Of a DNA stretch of 64,000 nt, positions 44,392 to 56,755 are shown one piece after another. Position numbers and translations under genes: made by a program. The stretch's first letter is position 1. The number at the start of each line of letters is the position of its first letter. The stretch spans positions 1 through 64,000 of the forward strand of contig JADNRV010000152.1 of the NCBI GenBank assembly GCA_015499995.1. Reading direction: 5' to 3'. This DNA is from Flammula alnicola (lineage: Eukaryota; Basidiomycota; Agaricomycetes; Agaricales; Strophariaceae). The notes under the pieces are model-generated. The model searched no databases. It saw nothing but the letters and a program-made list of their open reading frames with translations, and had not been told where the DNA came from.

Positions 44392-45760
44392 AGAATGGCG
44401 CACACGACTGGGACAGTGCGGAGGACGGACTCGGCCAAGTGTTTGTGCTTGTAAATTCTTGTGGCCTTCGCGACACCGTTACGGCCGGGCGGCATTCAAC
44501 GTATCGAATAACTTGGCCACGACTTGACCACGACCATGTCCAGGCCCCACTTGCTTCCTTGTCTGCTTTTCGTTGGGGGACAAAATCCTTCTGACACATT
44601 GACGAACGGCGCAGTTGATTTTTCAGGGGAAAAACCTTCGTGACGTTGGCGATATTTCGGGTATGCGCCACGGCCAGCACCTCCGTCGGTATTGACTTAT
44701 TGACTCAAGGAAGGCATTGACGAAAGATGACTATGCTTTAATGGGCCGAATCGCCAAAGGGGAGAGTGTTGCGCGCATTCTAACTTTAGGTACGTGTCTT
44801 TTTTTTTTTTGGAACGCTACATCTAGAGATTGACCAATTTGTTCAGTGAGTGCTAGACTACCGAGTACTGAGCACCTGGAACACGATCGAACACTTCCAG
44901 TTATCTGCCAGTTAGCTGTGAAAGGAAAACGTACCCCATAGTGTAATCTCGCTTTAATCGCTCAATGCATGGCTCATAACATTACTTCATCATAACAGGT
45001 CAAGCACTCGGCAGGACACCATTCTTCGGAGACCCTTTTACTCGATCAAACACTCATGAATTGCAAGAAATTCATGTCCTCACAACACTGGCGTCTTCCG
45101 TCGGCATAGTGGCTTACAATTTCAATGCTGAATTACAAGGACCAAAGCTGAGCGCGGAGGGACAAAAGGTGGCTATGGCTACTGCGCATCTGCCAGGAAT
45201 AGACTCGCATCTGTAAGTCAAGACCTTGTACTCCGTGATAAGAGAATAAAGTTTTCTCGATGTTATCATCTTTATCATTGAGTTCGAATTTTCTCAGTTA
45301 GAAATCAGAGGTCAACGTCAGGCTGCGACATCCACACCCCTCAAACGCCTCTTAGCCATAATATCAGCCTCCTGAAGCTTTTCTACCGCTCGGCACAATT
45401 TTTTCCGGATTTCATCATCAACCTCAATCGTCATCACATGGTTCTCTCCGCTATCCATTGTGCGCAAGTTGATCACTATGTTACTCTAGCTTAATAATTC
45501 TCCCATGACATCGGAGTCTGCGGGATGTCCATCATAAATGTCGACAGGGCCTCTTCCTGGGACCCAGGAAGCGAAGGCGATATATATACACCATCATAGT
45601 AACAACTGATTCCAGAAGATACGAGCAATATCTCTTGCTTCATGGAGCATATATCTTGGACTGATTCCAGAAGATACGAGCAATATCTTGCTTCATGGAA
45701 CATATATATTTTGGACTTCCATCGAGTAACTTAATTATCTAGGCCTTCCTCTGGCCCACC
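44392..45760. other. Intergenic region upstream of P450 B
   Basis: No gene. From about 44,997 it is part of the segmental duplication shared with the region upstream of P450 C (shared words include CTCGGCAGG, CTCACAACACTG and GTCTTCCGTC). A tandem pair of about 55-bp units lies at 45,608-45,716. Confidence 0.6.
45608..45716. repeat. Tandem duplication (2 x about 55 bp)
   Basis: Units begin GATTCCAGAAGATACGAGCA and end in TTGGACT; they differ by a CTC indel and a few bases. It lies 50 bp upstream of the P450 B start, inside its promoter. The copy C promoter has only a trace of it. Confidence 0.85.
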
Positions 45761-48386
45761 ATGCTTACCCTTGTCGTCGAAGCGCTCGCCCTATATGTAA
45801 TATCATGGGGTCTGTGGAAAACATTCCGGAATCGTTTCAAGTCCGCTCTCGATAACATACCTGGTCCTCCTGCAAAATCCTTCTGGAAAGGTAAGTCGTC
45901 ATATTTTTCACTTTCGACGGGTAGCTGTTTATCAAGCGTTTGCATAGGTGTGTTTCCCCAGGTTTTCAACAATAATGCGTGGCAATTTCACAAGGAAATT
46001 GCTGAGAAGTGTAAGAGTCCCTGTGTCGTTGAAATTCTATTGTGAATTCTGAAGATCTTCGCTAGATGGTAGCATCATCAAGCTTAAAGGCCTTCTTGGC
46101 GTACGTTCATCATACCGTTCTGTAGCAGTTCAGAGTGTCTGACCTTGACATTTAGAAAAGCGAGCTGTATGTCTTTGACCCTAAGGCATTACACCATATA
46201 TTTGTCAAGGTGAGAAATAGCGCGAAGTGATCGTGAATTTTTCATTTTATATCATCATATCTCGTCCCAGGATCAATATAAATTCGAAGAAACCGCACAA
46301 TTTATCCAGTACGTTGTCGTTTTATAGGATAATGTGGCCTATTAAATTATGTCTCAGAATCAATAGAACAGTGTTCGGTGAAGGGTTATTAGGAACTCTC
46401 GGTAAGCTTAACCATGTCGCTGCAGTCAATATTCTCAACAGATCCCACCCACCTCCAGGAGAGCAGCATCGCAAGCAAAGGAAGATGCTCAACCCCGTTT
46501 TCTCGATCGCGCATATGCGAAACATGGGCATGTCCAGTCTATCTTTGATGTCATTGAATCATTACTGATCAGGACGTCTTTTAGTTCCCATATTCTACAA
46601 CATAACCTATAAGGTTTGCCCTCAGATAATTCTTTTGGCGTAAATTTCTAATTTAAATGTTAGCTTCGGGATGCATTTTCCAGCAAGGTCAAGGATGGAC
46701 CTCAAGAGGTCCGCATAGTTTTATATTTGGGTCAGAACGCTAACCTCACTCTATCTCAGATCGAAGTTATGTCCTGGATGGCGCGAACTGCCCTCGAGTT
46801 GATAGGTCAGAGCGGACTTGGGTACTCTTTCGATTCATTGACGGAAGATGCTGCCCCTCACCCATTCAGTGAGGCCCTAAAGAACCTTGTGTATGTGTCC
46901 TTATGTATGCTTGAAAGTTGCTCACTGAAATAACTCCTTCGCAGACCCACTTTGTCCAAAATGAGAATGGCATGGACTCTTTTCCTAGTTCCACTCTCGA
47001 GGATTGGCCCTCCCAAGTTCCAGCGTTTTGTCGTAGACATTCTCCCGTGGAAAAATCTCCACCAATTGAGGGACCTCGTGGACGTACTCTACAATACCTC
47101 AGTCGAAATTTTTGAGTCAAAGAAGAAGGCATTGGCTGAAGGCGACGATGCTCTAGCCAACCAAATTGGACAGGGGAAGGATATCATGAGCATTCTCAGT
47201 ACGCATTCGCTGCTTGTATTCCCAAAATTTATTCAGACACTGATGCATATACTCAGTGAGAGCAAACATGACCGCCTCAAAAGAAGAAAGTTTGACCAGA
47301 GACGAGTTATTAGGTCAAATGTCGTAAGAACTGGTCTACGTCTTCATACTCATTAAATACTAACCACCAGTCTGAAGGACATTAATATTTGCCGCTATGG
47401 ATACGACTTCCAGTGCCCTGACACGCCTACTGTACCTCCTCGCCATGCATCAAGATGTGCAGGACAAGTTGCGCAAAGAAATCAAAGAGGCCAAGGAAGC
47501 GGAGGGGGGAGATTTACCATACGACAAACTTGTTTCTTTGCCGTATCTCGATGCGATTTGTCGAGAAACTCTTAGACTGTACGTCTTGTCATTTCCATTT
47601 CCTGATTCCAACGAGCAGTTAAGTGACCTTACTGCCAGGCATGCGCCACTTACTATGGCAAGGAGAATGTATGTCAGTAAATCTGATATCTTCAGCCCAG
47701 CGTTGATGACATCATTTCATTTATGTGAATAGGGCTCTTCAGGATATTGTCCTTCCTCTCTCCAACTCAATCAAAGGAGTGGATGGTCAAGAAATTCATG
47801 AAATTTTCATTCGCAAGAGCACAAATGTCATAGTCGGAATTATGGCTTCGAATCGCAATCCTGAATTATGGGGACCGGATGCTCTCGAGTGGAAACCTGA
47901 AAGATGGCTCGAATCTTTGCCGGATACATTGATCCGCGCGCACCTTCCAGGCATTTACTCTCATCTGTAAGTCGCTTATTCACACACCTCATGCTATGGA
48001 TTTCTGAATTGCTCGTAACGATACGGTAATGTGATCTAGTATGACTTTTATTGGCGGAAGCAGGGCCTGCATGTAAGTTCCAAATTTCTGAGCAAGATAT
48101 TCATTGTCTTGCAGATTGTGACTCTAACTACTTCGCAGAGGATTCAAGTTCTCACAGTTAGAAATGAGTACGTTCACGTCACAATCCCTCTAAAAACGTG
48201 TCGGGTCTCATACATTTTTTCACCAAATCTTCAGAAGTCGTACTCTTGCTCTTGATTGAATCGTTCCGATTCTCTCCCACCAAGAAGGAGATAGCTTGGC
48301 AAATGACTGGAATTACAACGCCGATCGTAGTAGGCAGCAAACCCGAGGTTCCTCAACTCCCACTTCTCGTGGAGCGTGTGGCGTAG
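45761..48386 (+). CDS. Cytochrome P450 monooxygenase (copy B)
   Basis: Close paralogue of C and more distant from A; same exon pattern. It starts at 45,761 with an anchor (MLTLVVEALALYVISWGLW) and ALDNIPGPPAKSFWKG. Motifs: GEQHRKQRKMLNPVFS (C-helix), GQSGLGYSFDSLTEDAAPHP, LPWKNLHQLRDLVDVLY, I-helix FAAMDTTSSAL (Met where A has Thr), ExxR in ICRETLRL, PELWGPDALEWKPERWLE, heme loop FIGGSRAC with its Cys, then GFKFSQLEM and a final exon ending VPQLPLLVERVA. Every intron I traced has GT/AG ends and keeps frame, so the gene appears intact. The I-helix exon is joined as TC|G-ACA at about 47,378. Confidence 0.88.
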
Positions 48387-48654
48387 TGGGGGTACTGTAC
48401 TCAGGGTGCCAACAAGTACTTCGAGAGAGAGGCATTGCCCTTGACCAAATGACATTCGTGCAGGATTCATAGAGCCCCGAAGTTATCATTTGAAAGTACT
48501 TCATTGACGTATACATATCGCCTGCTTTGTTTTGAACAAATACAAAAATTATCCGCTTTCCTCCTCAGTGATTCCCTGTCCACAGCACCATCGTCTGAGC
48601 ACCGTTCGTTCTCAGTTACTCAACTCATGATCGATTGATCATTTATTTTGGGAT

Positions 48655-48715
48655 ACGCAATATCCCCCAACAACACGCGCAAGTTGTCCTTCCTCCTCTC
48701 CCTCCAATGTCCTAG
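48655..48715 (-). pseudogene. Truncated 5' fragment of the flavin reductase gene (copy 1)
   Basis: About 60 bp (CGCAATATCC, CAACACGCGCAAGTTGTCCT) match 44,117-44,165 in the intact gene, the part encoding MKDNLRVLLRDIA. It is cut off where the TE-like gene begins. The equivalent fragment after P450 C is much longer. Confidence 0.75.
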
Positions 48716-48851
48716 ACGCGTCGCTCTCCATGACGCGTCGTTCTCGACATATCCTACCAAACATGGCAACTTGATGCTGTATGTAGTGGATCCCACTCTC
48801 TTTTATCTTCACTTTTTCATACTTCACGTTCTTCAAAGAGCCACTCAGACA

Positions 48852-50830
48852 ATGGCCACTTTGGACACAAGCGAGAAAGCAAAAACAGACCCTCCGTTAG
48901 CCAGTGCAGCCGACTCGGATCCCGCAGCTGCAACGGGCCAGCCTGAGGCCAGTGAACCGAATGGTCTCGACGAAGACGCCTTCGAAGTCCGGAAGGAGTC
49001 GGAAAAGCTGCTGCAGGTAATTGTTTCATCGCTATATTCGCTCGAATCGCTCTAATTGTTTGCTCTAATATCCGCATTCAGCCCTTCCGATGTTCCGGAA
49101 CACCTCACAGCGCGTCCATTTCATGCTCCTCGTATCAGGACAGTGGAACTTTTGTCGACGTTGTGGAGGATCGTGCTGGCAAAAACGCAGGGAAACTTAA
49201 TCCCGCCTCACTGAGCCATAATCAGCTTCGGGAAAAGCTTGAATCCGCTGAGAAAGAGATGCAGCAGGAGAAACTTAAGGTTTGTGTCACTACTTTATAT
49301 TTCAGAAGCAAGTCTGACATCTGAATAGGGCAGGGCTCTTTCTCGCCTCCGTGAGCACGAAGGAACATGGCAGGCGCTCCCTCGACCTCGTCGGTACGCG
49401 TGATATCCCCAGACGACATCGCTTTTTCCAGAACGCGAACCTACTTGGTTGGAGCACGGAGAAATTGTCGGAAATGATGCAGAAAGCATTGGATGGCACG
49501 TACTACGTCCACAGCCACAGCGACCTCGAACTCGACCTCACTACTGCAATATATGAACTCGGCGGCGGTGCTGCACTTTACGCCCTGCACAAATCCCCAT
49601 TCGCCTTTCCCGCATGTATCACCCTCATTGAATGTTGTCGAGACTTCCGACTCCGCATCGCCGTTGGTGCCGTCACGATGACCGACATACTTGCCAACAT
49701 CGACAATGTTCAAGGACGTCCAGCCTGGGCACCGAAAAGTGGGAATGACGCTCTCGATGGACGAGGTTTCAGGCGACGGTCGGCTGTGCTACCTGCCAGA
49801 GACTGACGAAATCGCGGGTCTTTGCGAACATGCGGTGACAATACTATCGCTAAAGATGGGCACCAACATGGACGTCGTACGTGCTGTGTCTCAGATGGTT
49901 CGCAACAGCAAGATGCATGCATGCAGGACGGGAGGTCTTCGTGACAGCGTTTGCTCGTAATTACGAAACCGACTACAGTGCCAAACCTGTGTTGCTGCTG
50001 CCGACATGGAACCGGGGCACGTTTCGGGATTCTGCTCTTGTTATCGAGATGCTTCGACAGGCGTGGAAGATGTCGCCATACGGAGAGCGCCTTCAAGTTT
50101 CAGCCTCGTTGGTGGGCTTCCTAGTCTCATCTTGTGGACAGGCTCTGGTGGAGAAACACATGATTTGGATTATAAGCACGACATGAAAAGTAAGTCTCCT
50201 ATCGTGCTGTACATTTACCATGCTGATTAGAAACTCGTTACTCATCAGAATATGCAAACTTCTCTGTACACATGAAGGCATCCTTGTCAATAACGTTATC
50301 ATCAACTTGAGCAAAAGCCTTCTTGCCTTGTGGTTTGAGCGCCTCCAGATTGATTGCTCCAATGACACAATTTTCTCTTTCCTCAACCCTTCTTTCACCA
50401 CATCACAATCTATTCATTCTCTCCTTAGTCCAAAGGATACACAGGACGTCTGGAGGGCCATCAAACTACTCAACCTTTCTGCGGATATTCGCCACCTCGA
50501 CGATTCAGAGTTCGACCTGTCCAAACAAAGTACTCATCGTGCACTCTCTGTTCTCGGAGAGACGCTCGCAGCCCTTGTCGAGCCGTTTATTGATCCGGAC
50601 TTCTCGCTGTCTCAGGAAATCACTCATCTTTTCCAAGTTCGCCCTCACCGCCTGCGCTCTACGAGAGTCATTTCATGCCCCAGGACCTGTATAGTGATCT
50701 GCAATGTATGGTTCGGATTGCGATATTCAGAGTAGCACATCCCAAGTTCCTTGACTGCCAACAAAAGGATTTCATTTGCCTTCTCGGTGATGATGTTCTT
50801 GAAGTCTTGTTTGGTCGGGTTCAAATGAAC
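48852..50830 (+). pseudogene. Degenerate TE-like gene between the two P450s
   Basis: I recognise the style of a large, TE-associated Agaricomycete protein but cannot name its family. Pieces in order: an acidic N-terminus (MATLDTSEKAKTDPPLASAA), a helical part (NQLREKLESAEKEMQQEKLK), GWSTEKLSEMMQKALDG, TAIYELGGGAALYALHKSPF, KVGMTLSMDEVSGDGRLCYL, DETDYSAKPVLLLPT-like text, SPKDTQDVWRAIKLLNL, and a C-terminal piece near 50,700-50,830 (VRIAIFRVAHPKFLDC, FICLLGDDVLEVLFGR). Adjacent pieces sit in different frames without plausible introns (for example at about 49,710), and no continuous model is possible, so it is a pseudogene. It sits exactly at the break between the two duplicated P450 segments. 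Confidence 0.65.
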
Positions 50831-50844
50831 AAAACTTCGTCATA

Positions 50845-53800
50845 ACAGCGCTCGGCAGGTTCTCTTTTACCCGATCAAGCAATCAAGAATTACAAGAAAC
50901 GAGCCTGTGACCCGTGCGAAGCACGGGCAATGACGACCGTCAGCAATTTGAGTGAGATGTGAGAGCTGTGAGCATGCCGTGCAGCCGTGGTGTCCTCACA
51001 ACACTGACGTCTTCCGTCAGCATACAGGCTTGCAACTGCAATGCACCTTTCAAGCGCCTCTCCGCCCCATTACGAACTTCTAAACTGTTCTACTTACTGC
51101 TCGGCAAATAAACCGGATTTCGTCATCAACCCACGTCAGACGGATCTCTCTATCCGGGGAGTTTGCTGGATATCCATCGCAAACATGTCTACATGCCCTA
51201 TTCCTGGGCCTGCTTCCACCCAAGAGGCGAAGGCGGCATATACATTGGCACACGGCCATAACAACCACTTATTTTAGAAGATGCGGCTCTTAGATCATAT
51301 ATATAGAGCTTTTGACTTCCATCCAGTAACTTCACTACCCAGGATTTCGTCTGGCCCATGATGCTTATCTTTTTCGTCGAAGCGCTCGCTCTATATGTAA
51401 TGACATGGGGTCTATGGAGAACATTTCGGGGGCGTTTATTCAAGTCGGCTCTCGATAACATAGCGGGTCCTCCTGCGAAATCCTTCTGGAAAGGTACTAG
51501 TAACAGACAGATCTTATGTTTCACTTTCTAAACATTTACCAAGGGTTTTCATAGGTATTTTCCCCCAGGTTTTCAACAATAATGCATGGGAATTTCACAG
51601 GGAAATGGCTGAGAAGTGTAAGAGTCCCTGTGTCGTTGAAATTCTATGGTGAATTCTGAAGATCTTCGCTAGATGGTAGCATTATCAAGATTAAAGGGCT
51701 TTTTGGCGTACGTTCATCATACCATTCTGACTAGCAGTTTAGAGTTTCTGACCTTGTCATTTAGAAAACCGACCTCTATGTCTTTGACCCTAAGATATTA
51801 CACCATATATTGGTCAAGGTCAGGATATAGCTGGACATCTTACTGAAATTTAATTGTCTCAATGTATCTCGTTCCAGGATCAATATATATTCGAACGAAC
51901 CACACTATCTATAAAGTATGTGGTCATTTTATAGGATAATGCGGCCTGTTAAATTATGTCTCAGAATCAATGGAACAGTGCTCGGTGAAGGGTTATTAGG
52001 AACTCTCGGTGAGCTTAAGCATGTCGCTGCGATCAATATTCTCAACAGATCCCACCCACCTTCAGGAGAGCAGCATCGCAAGCAAAGAAAGATGCTCAAC
52101 CCCGTTTTCTCGATCGCGCATATGCGAAACATGGGCACGTCCAGTCCATGTTCGATATCATTGAACCATTACTGATCAGCACATCTTTTAGTTCCCATAT
52201 TCTACAACATAACCTATAAGGTTTGCCGTCAGATAATTATTTTGGCGTAAATTTTTAATTTCAATGTTAGCTTCGGGATGCATTTTCCAGCAAGGTCAAG
52301 GATGGACCTCAAGAGGTCCGCGAATTTTTATATTTGGGTCAGAACGCTAACCTCACTCTATCTCAGATTGAAGTTATGTCCTGGATGGCGCGAACTGCCC
52401 TCGAGTTGATAGGTCAAAGCGGACTTGGATATTCTTTCGACCCATTGACGGAAGATGCTGCCCCTCACCCATTCAGTGAGGCCGTAAAGAACCTTGTGTA
52501 TGTGTCCTTATGTATGCTTGAAAGTTGCTCACTGAAATAACTCCTTCGCAGGCCCATTTTGTCTAAAATGAGAATGACATTGGCTCTTTTGCTGCTTCCA
52601 CTCTCGAGGATTGGCCCTCCCAAGTTCCAGCGTTTTGTCGTAGACATTCTCCCGTGGAAAAATCTCCACAAATTGAGGGACATCGTGGACGTACTCTACA
52701 ATACCTCAGTCGAAATTTTCGAGTCAAAGAAGAAAGCATTGGCTGAAGGCGATGAGGTTCTGGCCAACCAAATTGGACAGGGGAAGGATATCATGAGCAT
52801 TCTCAGTACGCATTCACTGCTTGTATTTCCCAAAATTTTTTCCGACACTGATGCATATACTCAGTGAGAGCAAACATGACCGCCTCAAAAGAAGAAAGCT
52901 TGACCAGAGACGAGTTATTAGCTCAAATGTCGTAAGAACTAGTGTCTGTCTTCATACTCATTAAATACTAATCACCAGTCTAAAGAACATTAATGTTTGC
53001 CGCTATGGATACGACTTCCAGTGCCTTGACACGGCTACTGTACCTCCTCGCCACGCATCAAGATGTGCAGGACAAGTTGCGCAAAGAAATCAAAGAGGCC
53101 AAGGAAGCGGAAGGGGGAGATTTACCATACGACACACTGGTTTCTTTGCCATATCTCGATGCGATTTGTCGAGAAACTCTTCGATTGTACGTCTTGTTAT
53201 TTCCGTTTCCTGACTCCATCGATCACTTAGATGGCCTTACTGCCAGGCATGCGCCAGTTAGTATGGTAAGGAGAACGTAAGTCATTAAACCTGATATCTT
53301 TCGCCCAGCGTTTATGATATTGTTTCATTTATGTAAATAGGGCTCGACAGGATATCGTCCTTCCTCTCTCGAACCCCATCAAAGGAGTGGATGGTCAAGA
53401 AATTCAAGAGCTTTTCATTCCCAATAACACAAATGTCTTAGTCGGAATTATGGCTTCGAATCGCAATCCTGAACTATGGGGACCGGACGCTCTCGAGTGG
53501 AAACCTCAAAGGTGGCTTGAACCTTTGCCGGAGACAGTGATTCACGCGCACCTTCCAGGCATCTATTCTCATCTGTAAGTCCCTTCTTCAAAGACATCAC
53601 GTCATAGATTTCTGTAATGATACGGTAATGTGATCTAGTATGACTTTTCTTGGCGGAAGCAGGGCCTGCATGTAAGTCCCTTTATGAGCAAGATATTCAC
53701 TGTCTTGCAGATCGTGACTAATTACTTCGCAGAGGATTCAAGTTCTCACAGTTAGAAATGAGTACGTTCACCTCACAATCCCTCTAAAAACGCGTCGGGT

Positions 53801-54300
53801 CTGATACAATTTTTCCAATGAATCTTCAGAAGTCGTACTCTTGCTCTTGATTGAATCGTTCCGATTCTCTCCTACCAAGAAGGAGATAGCTTGGCAAATG
53901 ACTGGAATTACAACGCCGATCGTAGTAGGCAGCAAATCCGAAGTTCCTCAGCTCCCCCTTCTTGTTGAGCGTGTGGCGTAGTGGGAGTACTTAGGGTGCC
54001 AACAAGGTTTCGAGAGAGAGAGGCCCTGCCCTTGACCAATTGGCATTCGTGCAGGATTCAGAGAGCCTCGCAGTTATGTTTTGAAAGTACTTCATTGACC
54101 TATACATATCACCTGCTTTGTTTTGAACAAATATAAAATTTCTTCGCTTTCCTCCTCAGTGATTCCCCGTCCACAGCACCATCGTCTGAACACCGTTCGT
54201 TCTCAGTTGTTCAACTCGATCGATGATCATTTATTTTGGGATGCGCAATATCCCTCAACACCACACGCAAGTTGTCCTTCATCCTCCTCTCCTCGAGTCC
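50845..54300. repeat. Segmental duplication, copy 2 (P450 C)
   Basis: Collinear with about 44,997-48,710. Coding and intron sequences are both highly similar, indicating recent duplication. An insertion near 50,905-50,985 (GACCCGTGCGAAGCACGGGC and following bases, including a short inverted repeat) is absent from copy 1. Confidence 0.8.
51361..53981 (+). CDS. Cytochrome P450 monooxygenase (copy C)
   Basis: Near-identical to B with the same introns. It starts at 51,361 (MLIFFVEALALYVMTWGLWR). The proline-rich hinge reads IAGPPAKSFW, with Ala replacing the first Pro of IPGPP. Motifs: GEQHRKQRKMLNPVFS, GYSFDPLTEDAAPHP, FAAMDTTSSAL, ICRETLRL, PELWGPDALEWKPQRWLEP, and heme loop FLGGSRAC (Leu for Ile in B), ending VPQLPLLVERVA. 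All traced junctions keep frame. Substitutions relative to B are scattered through coding and intronic parts. Substrate unknown; the loss of the hinge Pro could affect folding but need not abolish activity. Confidence 0.88.
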
Positions 54301-54535
54301 TTCTCCTTCTCCATCTCCTTTTCCATCTCCCACAGTTCTACGACCATAATGCGGGTGGGTGATGTGACATGTCTGTGTGCACAAGCCTCTTGGATTCAAA
54401 ACTTTCCAGTTCCTGAGGCTGTGCGCCCAGCTCGCGAGGACCGCGCGACACTGGTGTAGTGCATCGTCAAGCTTCACGGTGAATGCTCTGGCCCGAGCGC
54501 AGAGTTTTCAAGAGTGTCCTGCACTACTTGCCTAA
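54238..54535 (-). pseudogene. Truncated 5' fragment of the flavin reductase gene (copy 2)
   Basis: About 300 bp align with 44,115-44,390 of the intact gene: TGCGCAATATCCCTCAACA, AAGTTGTCCTTCATCCTCC, TGTGCACAAGCCTCTTGGAT and CAGAGTTTTCAAGAG. Frameshifts and the loss of everything downstream make it non-functional. It preserves the gene's N-terminal part and the start of the barrel only. Confidence 0.85.
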
Positions 54536-54620
54536 TACATGGTCCTGGGGAAAGATTTATTATTAATAGAGATCATACTGCGTCGAACTTCTGAGCGTCG
54601 CGTGGATGCTATCTCGATAA

Positions 54621-55824
54621 CTAAAGTGTGACGCATTCCTTCAAGACGATCAACGCTTTCTCCGGCTCATCCCACATCAGCTGTAAAAACAATGCTCCAG
54701 AAAGAGGGATGCATGATTTAAATCATAGGACATACGAAATGATTGGCGCCCTCGATCGGCTTAAAAGTGATCTCCAACTCGGACGTGACCATCTTCTCAA
54801 GAACCCATGCCGAGTAAATACCAGGCCAGGAATTTGCCTCACCATACATGTGCCAAATCTTAAGTCCTCCCCAGCTCTCACGAATCGTTTTGTCAAACAA
54901 TGCCTTCTGCACTTGATCAGCATGGACCTTTCCGAATACAGGTTGGGCTAGGATCGTATCGCATTTGTCGCCTGGACCGAAATCGGCTACAGAAAAGAGC
55001 TCTTCATGGGTCATAGTCTCAATAGTCGCCTTTTTATCTGCATCGGGGGTGCGATGATTTAATACGGAGAAATCTCGCGAGGCAGTGTCGCCGTGCGTGA
55101 AGTAGCTCGCACACCACTTTCCAAAGGCGGGACTGCGAGACTCGGGAGGTAGCTCCTCATCCCAGAGTGGGACATACGAGCCCTCTGGGATATCGGCTCC
55201 GAGAACCTGCGCAGGGGGATCTAAATAATTTGTTTTAGATAACTTAGGGTCAATTCTCGGTGCAAAATTAACCAACAAAGAACGGAGAACGAACCCCACA
55301 GGATAAACACACGCACATATGCCTCGAGTCTTTCCTTGACCTCTTCAGGTAAAATGTCAATTGACGCAAGGAAAGCTAATGAAAATATGTTTCCCATCGA
55401 CCATCCAGCCATAGCGATGCCGCCTGCTTGTGAGAGAGAGAGCTTCTGAATGAGGCCATCGACAAAGAGCGCAAGGAGAACGCCCTGATTCTGCAGCCAT
55501 TTGGCGCGCTCTTCATCGGATCCGTGGTTGATAACCTTCAGCTCCTCTGCTGAGTATGGTGTAGATCCTTCATACTCGCGACGGCTGACACATATCAGGC
55601 GTAGAGAATGGGCTCTTGCGAGGGGCAAAAGCCGCTTGAATATTCCTGACGTGAAACTTTGATGACGATCCACGTACTTAACCGATAAATTCAAAATATG
55701 ATCACATACCACTGTGAAATGTGTGGCCATGGACAATGACTAACGTGGTGTAGTCGGCAGATTCGACGGGGCCACTATCTCTGTAGTGGAAAGAGATACC
55801 TTTGCCGACGTTCAGAGTAGACAT
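54621..55824 (-). CDS. Alpha/beta hydrolase fold protein
   Basis: Serine hydrolase-type protein of unknown substrate. Four exons: 55710-55824, 55295-55645, 54736-55220 and 54621-54680, 336 residues. The start MSTLNVGKGISFHYRDSG is followed by the oxyanion strand TLVIVHGHTFHSG, the nucleophile elbow GWSMGN (G-x-S-x-G, Ser predicted nucleophile, about residue 125), a cap region (PPESRSPAFGKWCASYFTH), and the end KIWHMYGEANSWPGIYSAWV and IEGANHFLMWDEPEKAL, where the His of NHF is the likely catalytic His. No signal peptide. It is minus-strand, downstream of the P450 C segment, and could belong to the same metabolic neighbourhood, but that is speculation. Confidence 0.88.
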
Positions 55825-56755
55825 GGGAGGTCCGAGTACTTTCACAGAACTGACTGAGAGACATATAAGTACCTCCTCGGTGCTTTCAACGCTGCTATAG
55901 GCACAAATGTTGACATGCAGGGAATGATGGAATCGCGACATGCGCGGGTGGTGCAAGCTGTTTCTTGAATCTTTTCCCGTGTACTGCTTCCGCTCCAAAC
56001 AGATCTGCAGAAGCGCAATCGTTATCGTCGGAGGCTGATAACCAGTATATCAGCCGTTATGTTGCTTTGACGCCGTAAAACTTAAAGTAGAGAAAAGTAG
56101 TCACGTTGCCAGAGATGAATGAGGTTTCGCTTATGAAAAGGTCAATCCCGAAGAGCACGGTGGAACTTGCTAGAAAGCCAAGCTTTGCCGTGGGCAGAGC
56201 TGACCTTGGTAATATTGCCCCGCATTTACTGGAAGTATTCGGTCAGTGTGAAGCTTTCATAGAAATCGGTGAAGAAACGGAGCCTACAATGGGAAAGGCT
56301 CAGTGAGCGCAATTGCGCTGCAAGTCCTACATATGTCAGAGGCCTACAGCAACAACTTTGGTAGGTGCATTGAGGTCTCACTAGATCTCACCCGACAAGT
56401 TACAATGCGAGTCAACTATGTAGTCACGGTGGTGAAGGAAAGGATCCGGAAGTGATGGGAGTGATGGCGGCGGCCGAGCGCTGATGCATGGCCATTGGCG
56501 GCAGGGAAATCGCCTGAAAAGGTGAGACATTGGCAACTCCGGGGTATTTGCATCTCCATCGAACGATAAACTCTATATATATTTCCATTGGTATCCTAAC
56601 GATTCATGGAGGTTGAACGTTGAAGTCCGTGGTAGGTGGATTACGCAGGATCCGCGCGAACTGATAAGAACGTTTGAAATAGGGTACTTTCCTTCCGTGC
56701 TAGTAGCGCTTTCGGTGGCGACATTCGAACTTGACATGTCAACTATGATCTTAAG
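55825..56755. other. Intergenic region
   Basis: Between the hydrolase start and the first recognisable exon of the DUF6534-type gene. A TATATATAT stretch near 56,572 precedes the plus-strand gene. I could not identify that gene's first exon here. Short ORFs are unconvincing. Confidence 0.4.

Larger units (their letters stand above)
44997..48710. repeat. Segmental duplication, copy 1 (P450 B)
   Basis: Upstream flank, the whole P450 and about 320 bp downstream, including the start of a broken flavin-reductase fragment, correspond to about 50,845-54,300. Similarity ends abruptly at about 48,710, where TE-like sequence begins. Confidence 0.8.
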
